From Phenylobacterium sp. (lineage in GTDB: Bacteria > Pseudomonadota > Alphaproteobacteria > Caulobacterales > Caulobacteraceae): a DNA stretch of 32,366 nucleotides. Position 1 is the stretch's first letter; every line of letters starts with the position of its first letter. The notes under the pieces were generated by a model. That model made no database searches and was not told the DNA's origin. It saw only the letters and a program-made list of their open reading frames with translations. Location: assembly GCF_030698145.1 (NCBI RefSeq), contig NZ_JAUYNW010000122.1:1-32366 (forward strand), written 5' to 3'. Shown one piece after another: positions 9,905-20,149 of this stretch. The position numbers were made by a program, and so were the translations under genes.

Positions 9905-11035
9905 ATGGCAGTCAAGCTCTCCATGCGAGTCCTAGGCTTCATGACCGGCACCTCCCTGGACGCCTGCGACATGGCGATCCTGGAGACGGATGGCGAAACG
10001 ATCGCCGCGTTCGGCCCCGCGGGCGAGCGCAAGCTCACCGATGCGACCCGCGACATCGTGCTCGAAGCCACCCGCCAGGCATTGGCCTGGCCGCGGGGCG
10101 CACCCGAGCCCGAGGTCTTCAAGGCCGCCGCCGCCGCGGTCGCCCGTGAGCACTTCGAGGCCGCCGAGGGGTTCCTGGCCGAACACAGGCTCGCCTGGTC
10201 CGACATCGACCTGATGGGCATGCACGGCCAGACCGTCCTGCACGAACGGCCCCAGGCGGGCCGTGTCGGCCGCACGGTGCAGCTCGGCGACGCCCAGTGG
10301 CTGGCCGACGCCGCGGGCGTGCCCGTGGCCTACGACTTCCGCACTGCCGATGTGGCCGCCGGCGGGGAGGGCGCGCCGCTGGCGCCGATCTACCATCTGG
10401 CGCGGGCTCGAACCGCGGGCCTGAGGCCCCCGCTGGCCATCCTCAATGTGGGCGGGGTGGCCAATATCACCTTCTGGTCGGAGACAGGCGATATCGCCGC
10501 CTTCGACACCGGCCCAGGCAACGGCATGATCGACCTGCTGGTCCAGGCGCGCGGCGCGGGGCGCTACGACGCCGGCGGCAAGTACGCCAGCGTCGGCAAG
10601 GTCGACGAGACCGTCCTGCGCGGGCTGCTGGCCCACCCCTATTTCAAGTCGCCGCCGCCCAAGTCGCTGGACCGCCACGACTTCCCGCTTGCGGTGCTGG
10701 AAAAACTGCAGCTGGAGGACGCCGCCGCCACCCTGGTGGCCTTCACCGCCGAGGCGGTGCGCCTGGGTTTCGAGCTGATGGGCGGCGTGCCCACCGAGAT
10801 GGTGGTCTGCGGCGGCGGGCGGCGCAATCCGCAACTCATGAAGGCCTTCGCCGAGCGGCTGTCGGTTCCGGTGACCACGGCCGAGGATCACGATTGGCGC
10901 GGCGACTCGATCGAGGCCGAGGCCTTCGCCTATCTGGCGGCGCGCACCCTGCGCGGCCTGGCTATTTCCTATCCCAAGACCACGGGCGTCCCAGCCCCCA
11001 TGACCGGCGGGCGAATCGCCCAGCCAACCGTCTGA
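9905..11035 (+). CDS. anmK: Anhydro-N-acetylmuramic acid kinase
   Basis: AnmK hydrolyses and phosphorylates 1,6-anhydroMurNAc to MurNAc-6-phosphate during peptidoglycan recycling in the cytoplasm. The ATG at 9905 (376 residues, AAGG just upstream) is preferred; ATG 9923 is also possible. Family motifs are in order: the N-terminal phosphate-binding GFMTGTSLDACD, MHGQTV, DFRTADVAAGGEGAPL, NVGGVANITF, the catalytic-region DTGPGNGMID, and VCGGGRRNP near the C-terminus. The length is normal. Its location among amidase, PBP1A and M23 genes fits a wall-turnover theme. The amidohydrolase starts 16 bp downstream, probably in the same transcript. Confidence 0.95.
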   Translation: MAVKLSMRVLGFMTGTSLDACDMAILETDGETIAAFGPAGERKLTDATRDIVLEATRQALAWPRGAPEPEVFKAAAAAVAREHFEAAEGFLAEHRLAWSDIDLMGMHGQTVLHERPQAGRVGRTVQLGDAQWLADAAGVPVAYDFRTADVAAGGEGAPLAPIYHLARARTAGLRPPLAILNVGGVANITFWSETGDIAAFDTGPGNGMIDLLVQARGAGRYDAGGKYASVGKVDETVLRGLLAHPYFKSPPPKSLDRHDFPLAVLEKLQLEDAAATLVAFTAEAVRLGFELMGGVPTEMVVCGGGRRNPQLMKAFAERLSVPVTTAEDHDWRGDSIEAEAFAYLAARTLRGLAISYPKTTGVPAPMTGGRIAQPTV

Positions 11036-11051
11036 ATTCCAGGGAGTTTCG

Positions 11052-12350
11052 ATGTCCAAGACCTATTGGCTGGCGGGCGCGGCCGCCGCGTTCGCCCTGA
11101 CCACCGGAGCCCAGGCTCAGCCGGCGCCCGCCCCCCGGCCGTATGATGCGGCGGTGTTCGCCGCGGCCAAGGCGCTGCAGCCCAAGGTCGTCGCCTGGCG
11201 GCGCGATTTTCACGAGCATCCCGAGCTGAGCAACAGCGAGGTCCGCACCGCCAAGATCGTCGCCGATCATCTGCGCAAACTCGGCCTGGAAGTGCGCACC
11301 GGGGTCGGGAAGACAGGGGTGGTCGGCATCCTCAAGGGCGGCAAGCCCGGCAAGGTCGTGGCTCTACGCGCCGACATGGACGCCCTGCCGGTGGCCGAGC
11401 AGACCGGCCTGGCCTTCGCCTCGAAGGTAACGGCCCAGTACAACGGCCAGACCGTGCCGGTGATGCACGCCTGCGGTCACGACAGCCACACGGCGATCCT
11501 GATGGGGACGGCCGAGATCCTGGCCACCATGAAGGATCAGGTCGACGGCACGGTGGTCTTCATCTTCCAGCCGGCCGAGGAAGGTCCGCCCCCCGGCGAG
11601 GAGGGCGGGGCGCCGCTGATGGTCAAGGAAGGCGTGCTCAAGAACCCCAAGGTCGACGCGATCTTCGGCCTCCACGCCTTCCCGGGTCCGGTCGGGGCGA
11701 TGGTCTGGCGGCCGGGTCCGATGATGGCGGCCTCCGACCGCTTCGAGATTCAGCTGAAGGGCCGCCAGGCGCACGGCTCCATGCCCTGGCAGGGGATCGA
11801 CATGTCATCCCTGACCGCCGACATCGTCACCGCCTTCAATCAGGTCACGTCACGCCAGATCAATGTCTCCAAGACCCCGACGGTGCTGACCGTGGCCACC
11901 CTGCATGGCGGCCTGCGCTACAACATCATTCCCGAGGACATGACGCTCACCGGGACCCTGCGCACCTTCGATCCGGGGATGCGCACCGACGTGATCGCCC
12001 GGGCGGAGAAGGCCGTGACCTCGATCACCGAGCGCTACGGCGCCTCGGCGAAGTTCACCTGGGGCAACCACAATCCGGTGACGGACAACAACCGCATCCT
12101 GGCGGCCGCGATGAAGCCGACCCTGACGCGCGCCACCGGAGGGAAGGTCCTCGACGACATCGACTACATCATGGGCGCGGAGGACTTCTCCTACTTCCAG
12201 AAGGAGGTCCCGGGCTTCTTCTACCATCTGGGCGTGGGCAATCCGAAGGGCGGCAACCACTCGCCGTTCTTCGACGTGGACGAAGCCGCCATGGAGATCG
12301 GCGTGCGGGCCCAGGCGCTCATGGCGTTGGATTTCCTGAAGGGGAGCTAA
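11052..12350 (+). CDS. Exported M20D family amidohydrolase/peptidase
   Basis: The 432-residue protein belongs to the M20D group (hippurate hydrolase, IAA-amino acid hydrolase and N-acyl-amino acid deacylase relatives), which cleaves amide bonds of acylated amino acids. A clear signal peptide (residues 1-22, ending AQA) predicts export to the periplasm. Metal-binding and catalytic residues are visible: RADMDALP (106-113), C141-G-H143-D, E176-E177 in FQPAEE, H208, H241 in the dimerisation-domain segment QAHGSMPW, and AEDFSYF near the C-terminus. ATG 11052 has GGGAG eight bases upstream. The substrate cannot be read from sequence. The gene ends ten bases before the large palindrome at 12361-12488. 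Confidence 0.9.
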   Translation: MSKTYWLAGAAAAFALTTGAQAQPAPAPRPYDAAVFAAAKALQPKVVAWRRDFHEHPELSNSEVRTAKIVADHLRKLGLEVRTGVGKTGVVGILKGGKPGKVVALRADMDALPVAEQTGLAFASKVTAQYNGQTVPVMHACGHDSHTAILMGTAEILATMKDQVDGTVVFIFQPAEEGPPPGEEGGAPLMVKEGVLKNPKVDAIFGLHAFPGPVGAMVWRPGPMMAASDRFEIQLKGRQAHGSMPWQGIDMSSLTADIVTAFNQVTSRQINVSKTPTVLTVATLHGGLRYNIIPEDMTLTGTLRTFDPGMRTDVIARAEKAVTSITERYGASAKFTWGNHNPVTDNNRILAAAMKPTLTRATGGKVLDDIDYIMGAEDFSYFQKEVPGFFYHLGVGNPKGGNHSPFFDVDEAAMEIGVRAQALMALDFLKGS

Positions 12351-12360
12351 AACGTTCTGT

Positions 12361-12488
12361 CCCTCCTCCTTGTGGGGAGGGACGGCGGCGCAGCCGCCAG
12401 GGTGGGGAAGTCCGGCAATCTGCGCGGAGGTTTCAGAAAGCCCCACCCTCGATCCCTTCGGGATCTGCCCTCCCCACAAGGAGGAGGG
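12361..12488. repeat. REP/MITE-like compound palindrome
   Basis: Perfect 21-bp terminal inverted arms (12361-12381 and 12468-12488) enclose a second 9-bp inverted pair (12399-12407 and 12441-12449) and two small hairpins: GGCGGC/GCCGCC at 12384-12398 and GATCCC/GGGATC at 12451-12465. The whole can fold as a cruciform-like structure. It lies between two convergent genes, where it could stop transcription from both sides. Similar palindromic intergenic elements are common in Caulobacter and sphingomonad genomes. I see no second copy in this window. Confidence 0.85.
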
Positions 12489-12498
12489 ATAAGGGAGC

Positions 12499-13149
12499 CT
12501 AGATCGGATCGGCCGCGATGCGCTTGTCGAGATAGCTGCCCACGCGCTGCTCCACGTCCGGCAGGTTTTCGGCCCAGAAGTGGGTGGCGCCCTCGATCAC
12601 CTCATGGTCGATGACGATGCCCTTCTGGGTGCGCAGCTTGGAGACCACACGCTCGACCTCGACCGGCGGCACCACGGTGTCGGCGCCGCCGTGCAGGATC
12701 AGGCCCGAGGCCGGGCAGGGGGCGAGAAAGCTGAAGTCGTACATGTTGGTCGGCGGCGAGACCGAGATGAAGCCGTCCGTCTCGGGCCGGCGCATCAGGA
12801 GCTGCATCCCCACCCAAGCGCCGAAGGAATAGCCGGCGACCCAGCACTGCGAGGCGGCCGGATTGGTGGTCTGCAGCCAGTCCAGCGCCGTGGCGGCGTC
12901 CGCCAGTTCGCCTATCCCTGAGTCGAACTCGCCCTGGCTGCGGCCCACGCCGCGGAAATTGAAGCGCAGGGTGGAGAAGCCGCGCTTCATGAACAGGTGA
13001 AACAGCTGCACGGCCACCGGGTGGTTCATCTGGCCGCCGGCCTTGGGATGCGGGTGCAGGATGAGCGCGATCGGCGCCGTCGGGGTCTTGCCCGCCGAAT
13101 ACCGGCCTTCGATCCGCCCGGCCGCACCGGTCAGAACCACCTCTGGCAT
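12499..13149 (-). CDS. Alpha/beta hydrolase (COG2945-type)
   Basis: This 216-residue protein has the alpha/beta hydrolase fold with a complete catalytic triad: nucleophile S108 in GYSFGAW, D157 in GGADTVVP and H190 in GATHFW. The oxyanion region HPHPKAGG (32-39) and the RFNFRGVGRSQG stretch (62-73) are typical of the small cytoplasmic COG2945 hydrolases. It has no signal peptide, and its substrate is unknown. ATG 13149 has AAAGGA about six bases upstream. The gene is divergent from iscR with a 168-bp spacer, and convergent with the amidohydrolase across the palindrome. Confidence 0.88.
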   Translation of the reverse strand: MPEVVLTGAAGRIEGRYSAGKTPTAPIALILHPHPKAGGQMNHPVAVQLFHLFMKRGFSTLRFNFRGVGRSQGEFDSGIGELADAATALDWLQTTNPAASQCWVAGYSFGAWVGMQLLMRRPETDGFISVSPPTNMYDFSFLAPCPASGLILHGGADTVVPPVEVERVVSKLRTQKGIVIDHEVIEGATHFWAENLPDVEQRVGSYLDKRIAADPI

Positions 13150-13179
13150 GCTCGTCCTTTCGTCTCGCGCGCCGCCCTA

Positions 13180-13212
13180 ATACTTGACTAACGCGCTGGG
13201 TCTTCCTAAGTC
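13180..13212 (+). promoter_or_regulatory. Candidate iscR/suf promoter with IscR-like half-site
   Basis: TTGACTA (13184-13190), 14 bases and CCTAAGTC (13205-13212) fit the Caulobacter housekeeping promoter with two -10 mismatches. The -35 is embedded in ATACTTGACTAA (13180-13191), which matches the left half of the E. coli type 1 IscR consensus (ATASYYGACTRW). The right half is poor. A leader of about 100 bases would precede iscR. IscR commonly represses its own operon when holding a [2Fe-2S] cluster. Confidence 0.35.
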
Positions 13213-13317
13213 GCGACCGTCGGCCGGTTCCGGCGACGAGCCCCGTTGCAAGGCGGGGCCTGTAACATAGGGACCGCGCGAAATGCTCGAAAAATCGTGC
13301 GGGCCAGCAGGAGCGAC

Positions 13318-13767
13318 ATGCGCCTTTCGACCAAGGGACGATATGCGGTGATGGCGATGGCCGACCTCGCGCGCCGGCAAGGCGCGCTGAGCGAGGGCGA
13401 CCGCGCCGTGGCCCTGTCGGAAATCGCCGCCCGCCAACAGATTTCGCTCTCCTATCTGGAGCAGCTTTTCGCCCGCCTTCGCCGCCGCGGCCTGGTGCGC
13501 AGCCTGCGCGGTCCCGGCGGCGGCTACCGGCTGGTGCGCACGGCCGAGGAAACCAACATCGCCGACATCGTGCTGGCCGTGGATGAGCCCCTGCGCGCCA
13601 CCCGCTGCAGCGCCAAGGGCAAGGGCTGCATGCTGAAGGGCGAACGCTGCCTGACCCACGACCTGTGGGAGGAGATGGGACGGCACCTCGAGACCTACCT
13701 GGCCTCCGTCTCCCTGGCCGACGTCGTCACCGGACGGCTTGGCCCCTCCCACGTGGAGGCGGCATGA
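13318..13767 (+). CDS. iscR: Rrf2 family Fe-S regulator IscR/SufR-like
   Basis: This 149-residue Rrf2 regulator should sense Fe-S cluster status and control the operon it heads. The N-terminal winged helix begins MRLSTKGRYAVMAM and contains the recognition helix near residues 42-60; the wing is GPGGGYRLVR. Three cluster-ligand cysteines are present, C97, C104 and C111, followed by H114. Each spacer is one residue longer than in E. coli IscR (C92, C98, C104). ATG 13318 is set by AGGAG six bases upstream and by family homology. The stop overlaps the start of the desulfurase gene by four bases (ATGA). Confidence 0.93.
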   Translation: MRLSTKGRYAVMAMADLARRQGALSEGDRAVALSEIAARQQISLSYLEQLFARLRRRGLVRSLRGPGGGYRLVRTAEETNIADIVLAVDEPLRATRCSAKGKGCMLKGERCLTHDLWEEMGRHLETYLASVSLADVVTGRLGPSHVEAA

Positions 13768-14888
13768 CCCGGGTCTATCTCGACTACAACGCCACCGCGC
13801 CGCTGCGCCCCGAGGCGCTGGAGGCGGTGACCCGCGCCTACGCCATGGGTGGCAATCCCTCCTCGATCCACGCGGCGGGCCGAGCCGCCCGCGCCCTGCT
13901 CGAGCAGGCGCGCACCGAGGTCGCCGCCCTGATCGGCGGGCCAGCCTCCACCGTGGTCTTCACCTCCGGGGGCACCGAGGCCAATGCTCTGGCCGTCGAC
14001 AGCGCCGTGGCCACCGGCTCCAAGCGCCTGATCGTCAGCGCCATCGAGCACGACAGCGTGCTGGAGACCGCCAAGGTCAGCGGCGCGGCGGTCGAGGTCC
14101 TGCCCGTCGGCGCCGACGGCCTCGCCGACCTCGCCTGGCTCTCCAAGCGCCTGGCGGCGTGGGACGCCGCTGATGGCCGCCCGTTCGTCGCCCTGATGCT
14201 GGCCAATAACGAGACCGGCGTGATCCAGCCGGTCCGCGAAGTCTCCGAGATCGTCCGCGCCGCCGACGGCTGGCTGCATGTCGACGCCATCCAGGCGGCG
14301 GGCAAGATCCCCACCGACAGCCGCGCGCTCGGCGCCGACACCCTCTCGGTCTCGGCCCACAAGCTGGGCGGCCCCCAGGGCGTCGGCGCGCTCACCTTCG
14401 GCCCCCGCGCCACCCTGGTGCGCCGCCAGCACGGCGGCGGGCAGGAGCGGGGCCGCCGGGCCGGCACCGAGAACGTCCCAGGCATCGCGGCCTTTGGCGC
14501 CGCGGCCATGGCCGCCCTGCGCGACACCAACGACCAGGCTCCGATGCGCGACGCCGCCGCCGAACAGCTCAAGGCGCAGGGTGCGGTGGTGATCGCCGAG
14601 AGCTCGCCGCGCCTGCCCAACACCCTGTGCGTGGCCACGCCTGGCCATCCCTCGGACCTGCAGGTGATGAAGCTCGATCTTGCCGGCTTCATGGTCAGCG
14701 CCGGCTCGGCCTGTTCGTCGGGCAAGGTGAAGGCCAGCCATGTGCTGTCGGCCATGGGCCTTGGTGAGCTGGCTGAATGCGCCATCCGCGTCTCGGGCGG
14801 CTGGGGCACGAGCAGCAGTGATTGGGCGGCCTTCGTCGACGCCTGGAGTGAAGCCCGTCACGCCGCGCGTCGCGCGCCGGCGGCGTGA
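13764..14888 (+). CDS. iscS: Cysteine desulfurase, IscS/NifS type
   Basis: This PLP enzyme removes sulfur from L-cysteine to give alanine and an enzyme persulfide. It has 374 residues, a normal size. K200 in [10 protein letters not shown] is the PLP lysine and C317 in GSACSSG is the persulfide cysteine, set in the extended loop of group I (IscS/NifS) enzymes. It is the first of two desulfurases in the operon, the second being SufS. The ATG overlaps the iscR stop. A 13-base gap separates it from sufB. Group I desulfurases usually deliver sulfur directly to several acceptors, so this gene may also serve pathways beyond SUF. Confidence 0.93.
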   Translation: MTRVYLDYNATAPLRPEALEAVTRAYAMGGNPSSIHAAGRAARALLEQARTEVAALIGGPASTVVFTSGGTEANALAVDSAVATGSKRLIVSAIEHDSVLETAKVSGAAVEVLPVGADGLADLAWLSKRLAAWDAADGRPFVALMLANNETGVIQPVREVSEIVRAADGWLHVDAIQAAGKIPTDSRALGADTLSVSAHKLGGPQGVGALTFGPRATLVRRQHGGGQERGRRAGTENVPGIAAFGAAAMAALRDTNDQAPMRDAAAEQLKAQGAVVIAESSPRLPNTLCVATPGHPSDLQVMKLDLAGFMVSAGSACSSGKVKASHVLSAMGLGELAECAIRVSGGWGTSSSDWAAFVDAWSEARHAARRAPAA

Positions 14889-14901
14889 GGAGTTCGTAAG
14901 C

Positions 14902-16367
<1,466 letters not shown>

Positions 16368-16371
<4 letters not shown>

Positions 16372-16772
16372 CCCTCGCAACCCTCGAGAACCTCAGCATG
16401 TCCTTCCGCCGCGCCTTCGAAGCCGAACACGCCCGCCGCGACGCCGCCCGTCACGAGCGTGAGGAGGCCGAACGCCGCCAGCAGGAAGAGGACCTGGCCC
16501 GCGCCGAGCAGCTGCACGACGCACTCGCCGCCGACATCGGCTTCCTGCGCGAGAAGGGCCTGACACTGGACCGCCGCCGCTACACGGTGAGCCTCAACCA
16601 CGAGGACTATCTGATCGACGCCTATTTCGAGGCTGGAACCGCCATGGTGCGCTCGGCCGACAAGCGCTCGGCCTCCACCTCCACCGCCGCGCCGCGCAAG
16701 CAGCAGATGGTCCAGACGATCGAAGAGGCCCTCGACGTGATGGCCCAGTACCTGGCCGACGAGACCGTCTGA
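16368..16772 (+). CDS. Uncharacterised coiled-coil protein inside the SUF operon
   Basis: I do not recognise this 134-residue protein. Residues about 12-60 are extremely rich in E, R, A and Q and should form a long charged helix or coiled coil. The second half (about 60-90) reads like a small folded segment ([21 protein letters not shown]), then comes a Ser/Thr/Ala linker and a C-terminal amphipathic helix. It has no signal peptide, membrane segment or cysteine, so it cannot carry persulfide as SufE or SufU does. Its start overlaps the sufB stop by four bases and its stop overlaps the sufC start by one. That coupling and a codon use like its neighbours argue that it is real and acts with SufBCD. 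An accessory or assembly role is inference. Confidence 0.85.
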
Positions 16773-17518
16773 TGCTGAAGATCGAGAACCTCCACGCCAG
16801 CGTCGACGACAAGCCGATCCTGAAGGGCCTGACCCTCGATGTCCCGGCCGGCGAAGTGCACGCCATCATGGGGCCGAACGGGGCCGGCAAGTCGACCCTG
16901 TCCTATGTCCTGACCGGCCGCGAGGGCTATGAGGTCACTGAGGGGACCGCCACGCTCGACGGCGAGGACCTGCTGGCGCTCGACCCCAGCGAACGGGCCG
17001 CCCGTGGCGTCTTCCTGTCCTTCCAGTATCCGTTGGAGATCCCCGGCGTCCCGGCCCTGACCTTCATCCGCACGGCCATGAACGCCCAGCGCAAGGCCCG
17101 CGGCGAACCCGAGGTCACCGCGCCGGAATTCTTGAAGCTCGCCCGGACCACCGCCGCCTCGCTGAAGATCGACTTCGAGATGCTGAAGCGCGCGCTCAAT
17201 GTCGGTTTTTCCGGCGGCGAGAAGAAGCGGATGGAAATCTTTCAAATGGCGATGCTTTCGCCCCGATTCCTCATCCTAGACGAGACCGATTCTGGCCTCG
17301 ATATCGACGCCCTGAAGATCGTCGCCGACGGGGTGAACGCCATGCGCTCGCCCGACCGGGCCATGCTGGTGATCACCCATTACCAGCGCCTGCTGGACTA
17401 CATCAAACCCGACCGCGTCCACGTCCTGGCCGGCGGCCGAATCGCCGCCTCGGGCGGTCCCGACCTCGCGCACGCGCTGGAGCGCGAGGGCTACGACAAG
17501 TATGCGAGGGCCGCATGA
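16772..17518 (+). CDS. sufC: SUF ATPase SufC
   Basis: SufC is the ABC-type ATPase that drives conformational change in the SufBCD scaffold. The 248-residue protein has Walker A GPNGAGKST (34-42), the Q-loop near 85, a signature FSGGE (146-150), Walker B LILDE (167-171) followed by the SufC-specific TDSGLDIDALK, and the switch H203. It has no membrane domain. ATG 16772 shares its first base with the upstream TGA, and the stop overlaps the sufD start (ATGA at 17515-17518), so translation of the whole block is probably coupled. Confidence 0.97.
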   Translation: MLKIENLHASVDDKPILKGLTLDVPAGEVHAIMGPNGAGKSTLSYVLTGREGYEVTEGTATLDGEDLLALDPSERAARGVFLSFQYPLEIPGVPALTFIRTAMNAQRKARGEPEVTAPEFLKLARTTAASLKIDFEMLKRALNVGFSGGEKKRMEIFQMAMLSPRFLILDETDSGLDIDALKIVADGVNAMRSPDRAMLVITHYQRLLDYIKPDRVHVLAGGRIAASGGPDLAHALEREGYDKYARAA

Positions 17519-18549
17519 GCCTGGCGACCGCCCTCAAGACCGGCGACGTCGCCCAGCTTCCGTCCAAGCGCGACGAGGACTGGAAGTGGACCGACCTGCG
17601 CGGTCTGCTGCGGGTCCTGCCAGAGCCGTCGCCGGCCTTCGAGGGCGAGGCCCCGGCCGGGCCGTTCGCGGCGCTCGCCAACCTTCCGATCCATGTGGTC
17701 AACGCCAGCGACCCGGTGGTCATCCGCAGCGCCTCGGCCCAACCCTATGTGGTGGCCCTGCACTTCGCCGCGCTCGGTGGCGGATCGCACAGCGCCAGCG
17801 CCAGGCTCGAGGTCGCCGACGGTGCGCACTTGATACTGCTCGAGAGCTACGAGGGCGACGGCGCCGACTATGTCGCAAATCATGAGCTGACCATCACCAT
17901 TGGCGCCAATGCGCGCCTGGAACGCATCGTCCTGGCCTCCGACGGCGCCGAGGGCGTCAGCGTCTCCCAGGCCGAGGTCGTGCTGGGCGCCGGCGCCAGC
18001 CTTGTCCAGACCGTGCTCACCGACGGCGCGCGCCGCCAGCGGATCGAGACCCGGGTGAACCATCCGGGCGCCGGCGCCAGCCTGCGCCTCGACAGCACCT
18101 ATCTGCTGGCCGACAAGCGCCATGCGGACCTGACCACCGTGGTCGAGCACCAGGGCGTCGACGGGACCACCGTCCAGCTCACTAAGGGCGTGGTCCGCGA
18201 CCAGTCGCGCGGTGTCTTCCAGGGCCGGATCCGCGTCGCGCCGGGCGCCGACCGCACCGACGCGCGGATGGCCCACAATGCGCTCATTCTGTCCGACAAG
18301 GCCGAGGTCGACGCCAAGCCGGAGCTGCTGATCTTCGCCGACGACGTGCAGTGCGCCCACGGCAACACCATCGGGGCCCTGGACGAGCAGGCCCTGTTCT
18401 ACGCCATGCAGCGCGGCATGCCGCGCGAGACCGCCCGGGCCATGCTGATCGAGGCCTTCGTCGGCGAGGTGATCGAGCGGATCGAGCATGAGGGCGCCCG
18501 CGAAGTGGCCCGCGCCTGGGCCGCCGACCGGCTGAGGGTGGCGCCATGA
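17515..18549 (+). CDS. sufD: Fe-S scaffold subunit SufD
   Basis: SufD pairs with SufB in the scaffold complex and is needed for iron entry. The 344-residue protein shows the SufBD beta-helix core, with conserved QCAHGNTIGALDEQALFYAMQ near residues 281-300, including the Cys and His typical of SufD. The N-terminal helical part contains the DEDWKWTDL segment characteristic of SufD. The start overlaps the sufC stop and the stop overlaps the sufS start, each by four bases. Confidence 0.95.
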   Translation: MSLATALKTGDVAQLPSKRDEDWKWTDLRGLLRVLPEPSPAFEGEAPAGPFAALANLPIHVVNASDPVVIRSASAQPYVVALHFAALGGGSHSASARLEVADGAHLILLESYEGDGADYVANHELTITIGANARLERIVLASDGAEGVSVSQAEVVLGAGASLVQTVLTDGARRQRIETRVNHPGAGASLRLDSTYLLADKRHADLTTVVEHQGVDGTTVQLTKGVVRDQSRGVFQGRIRVAPGADRTDARMAHNALILSDKAEVDAKPELLIFADDVQCAHGNTIGALDEQALFYAMQRGMPRETARAMLIEAFVGEVIERIEHEGAREVARAWAADRLRVAP

Positions 18550-19760
18550 CCTTCGATGTCGAACAGGTCCGCCGCGAATTCCCGATCCTGACCCGCCAGG
18601 TCAACGGCAGGCCGCTGGTCTATCTGGACAGCGCCGCCTCCGCCCAGAAACCGCGGGCGGTGATTTCGGCCATGAGCCGGGCGATGGAAGGCTCCTATTC
18701 CAACGTCCACCGCGGGCTGCACACCCTGGCCAACGAGACCACCGACGCCTACGAGGCCGCGCGGAAGTCGGTCGCGACCTTCATCAACGCCGAGCTGGGC
18801 GAGGTGGTCTTCACCAAGGGCGGTACCGAGGCGATCAACCTGGTGGCCTCGAGCCTGGGCGCGACGCTCAAGGCCGGCGACGAGATCCTGCTCACCGAGA
18901 TGGAGCACCACGCCAATATTGTGCCCTGGCACTTCCTGCGCGAGCGCCAGGGGGTGGTGCTGAAGTTCATCCCCGTCCTGGACGACGGCCGCCTCGACAT
19001 CGAAGCCCTGCCGGGCCTGCTGACCGACAAGACCAGGGTCGTGGCGCTCACCCACATGTCCAACGTGCTGGGCACGATCAATCCGGTGGCCGAGGTGATC
19101 GCCCAGGCCCACGCGGCCGGCGCCAAGGTGCTGCTGGACGGCTGCCAGGCCATCGTCCACCAGGCCGTGGACGTGAAGGCCCTGGACGTCGATTTCTATG
19201 TTTTCTCCGGCCACAAGCTGTATGGCCCCACCGGCATCGGCATCCTCTACGGCAAGGCCGCCGAACTGGCCGCCCTGCGGCCCTACCAGGGCGGCGGCGA
19301 GATGATCGGTGAGGTCTCGCTTGAAAAGGTGAGCTATGCCGAGCCGCCGCACCGCTTCGAGGCCGGCACCCCGCCGATCCTGGAAGCCATTGGCCTGGGC
19401 GCGGCCATCGAGTGGCTGAACGGCTTGGACCGAGATGCCGTCGCCGCCCACGAGGCCAGGCTCTACGCCCGCGTCCGCGAGCGGCTGAACGGCGCCAACT
19501 GGCTGCGCGTGATCGGCGAGGCGCCCGGCAAGGGCGCGATCCTGTCTTTCACCGTCGACGGCGCCCACGCCCACGACGTGGCCCAAATCCTCGACCGCTA
19601 CGGCGTGGCCGTCCGCGCCGGGACCCATTGCGCCGAGCCCCTGATGAAACACTTCGGGATCACTTCCTCGGCGCGCGCCTCCTTCGCCCTATATAATACG
19701 GAAGGGGAGGCCGACGCTTTCGTCGACGCCCTCAACCGTACCCAGGCCTTTTTTGCTTGA
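18546..19760 (+). CDS. sufS: Cysteine desulfurase SufS (group II)
   Basis: SufS supplies sulfur from cysteine to the SufBCD scaffold. The 404-residue PLP enzyme has K224 in FSGHKLYGPTG and the catalytic C362 in RAGTHCAEPLM, with the short active-site loop of group II enzymes. These enzymes usually need a partner (SufE or SufU) to accept the persulfide, yet neither gene is present in the window. The stop overlaps a possible TTG start of the next gene. Confidence 0.96.
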   Translation: MTFDVEQVRREFPILTRQVNGRPLVYLDSAASAQKPRAVISAMSRAMEGSYSNVHRGLHTLANETTDAYEAARKSVATFINAELGEVVFTKGGTEAINLVASSLGATLKAGDEILLTEMEHHANIVPWHFLRERQGVVLKFIPVLDDGRLDIEALPGLLTDKTRVVALTHMSNVLGTINPVAEVIAQAHAAGAKVLLDGCQAIVHQAVDVKALDVDFYVFSGHKLYGPTGIGILYGKAAELAALRPYQGGGEMIGEVSLEKVSYAEPPHRFEAGTPPILEAIGLGAAIEWLNGLDRDAVAAHEARLYARVRERLNGANWLRVIGEAPGKGAILSFTVDGAHAHDVAQILDRYGVAVRAGTHCAEPLMKHFGITSSARASFALYNTEGEADAFVDALNRTQAFFA

Positions 19761-19762
19761 GC

Positions 19763-20131
19763 ATGATCATGGATGACGCCGCCGCCATCGAGCCGACCTC
19801 GACGACGCCCCTAAGCCAGGGCGAACTCGACGCGCTTACCGATCAGCTCATCGAGAAGCTGAAAACCGTGTTCGATCCGGAGATCCCGGTCGACATCTAC
19901 GAGCTGGGCCTGATCTACAAGGTCGACGTCTCCGACGAGAAGAATGTCGCTATCGACATGACGCTCACCGCCCCGGGCTGCCCGGTGGCCGGAGAAATGC
20001 CCGGCTGGGTCGAGGACGCGGTCAGGGAAATTCCCGGCATCGGCCAGGTGAAGGTCGACCTGGTGTTCGACCCGCCCTGGGACCCCTCGCGGATGTCCGA
20101 CGAGGCGAAACTTCAATTGAACATGTTCTGA
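19763..20131 (+). CDS. sufT: SUF system protein SufT (DUF59/MIP18 family)
   Basis: SufT-type DUF59 proteins help deliver or mature Fe-S clusters on target proteins. The 122-residue product has the hallmark DPEIPVDIYELGLIY near residues 37-51, TLTAPGCPVA with the conserved cysteine, and VDLVFDPPWDPSRMS near the C-terminus. ATG 19763 is chosen; TTG 19757, overlapping the sufS stop as TTGA, and ATG 19769 are alternatives. No ribosome site is clear, which fits coupling to sufS. The A-type carrier gene follows after 18 bp. Confidence 0.92.
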   Translation: MIMDDAAAIEPTSTTPLSQGELDALTDQLIEKLKTVFDPEIPVDIYELGLIYKVDVSDEKNVAIDMTLTAPGCPVAGEMPGWVEDAVREIPGIGQVKVDLVFDPPWDPSRMSDEAKLQLNMF

Positions 20132-20149
20132 CCCCATATAGGCGTGGAC

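Noticed and set aside
13665..13763. Longer start for the first cysteine desulfurase
   Set aside because: The extension lies wholly within iscR; the ATGA overlap at 13764 and the conserved [10 protein letters not shown] start mark the true beginning.
14740..14901. Longer start for SufB
   Set aside because: It overlaps the desulfurase gene; ATG 14902 has GAGGAG and fits the family length.
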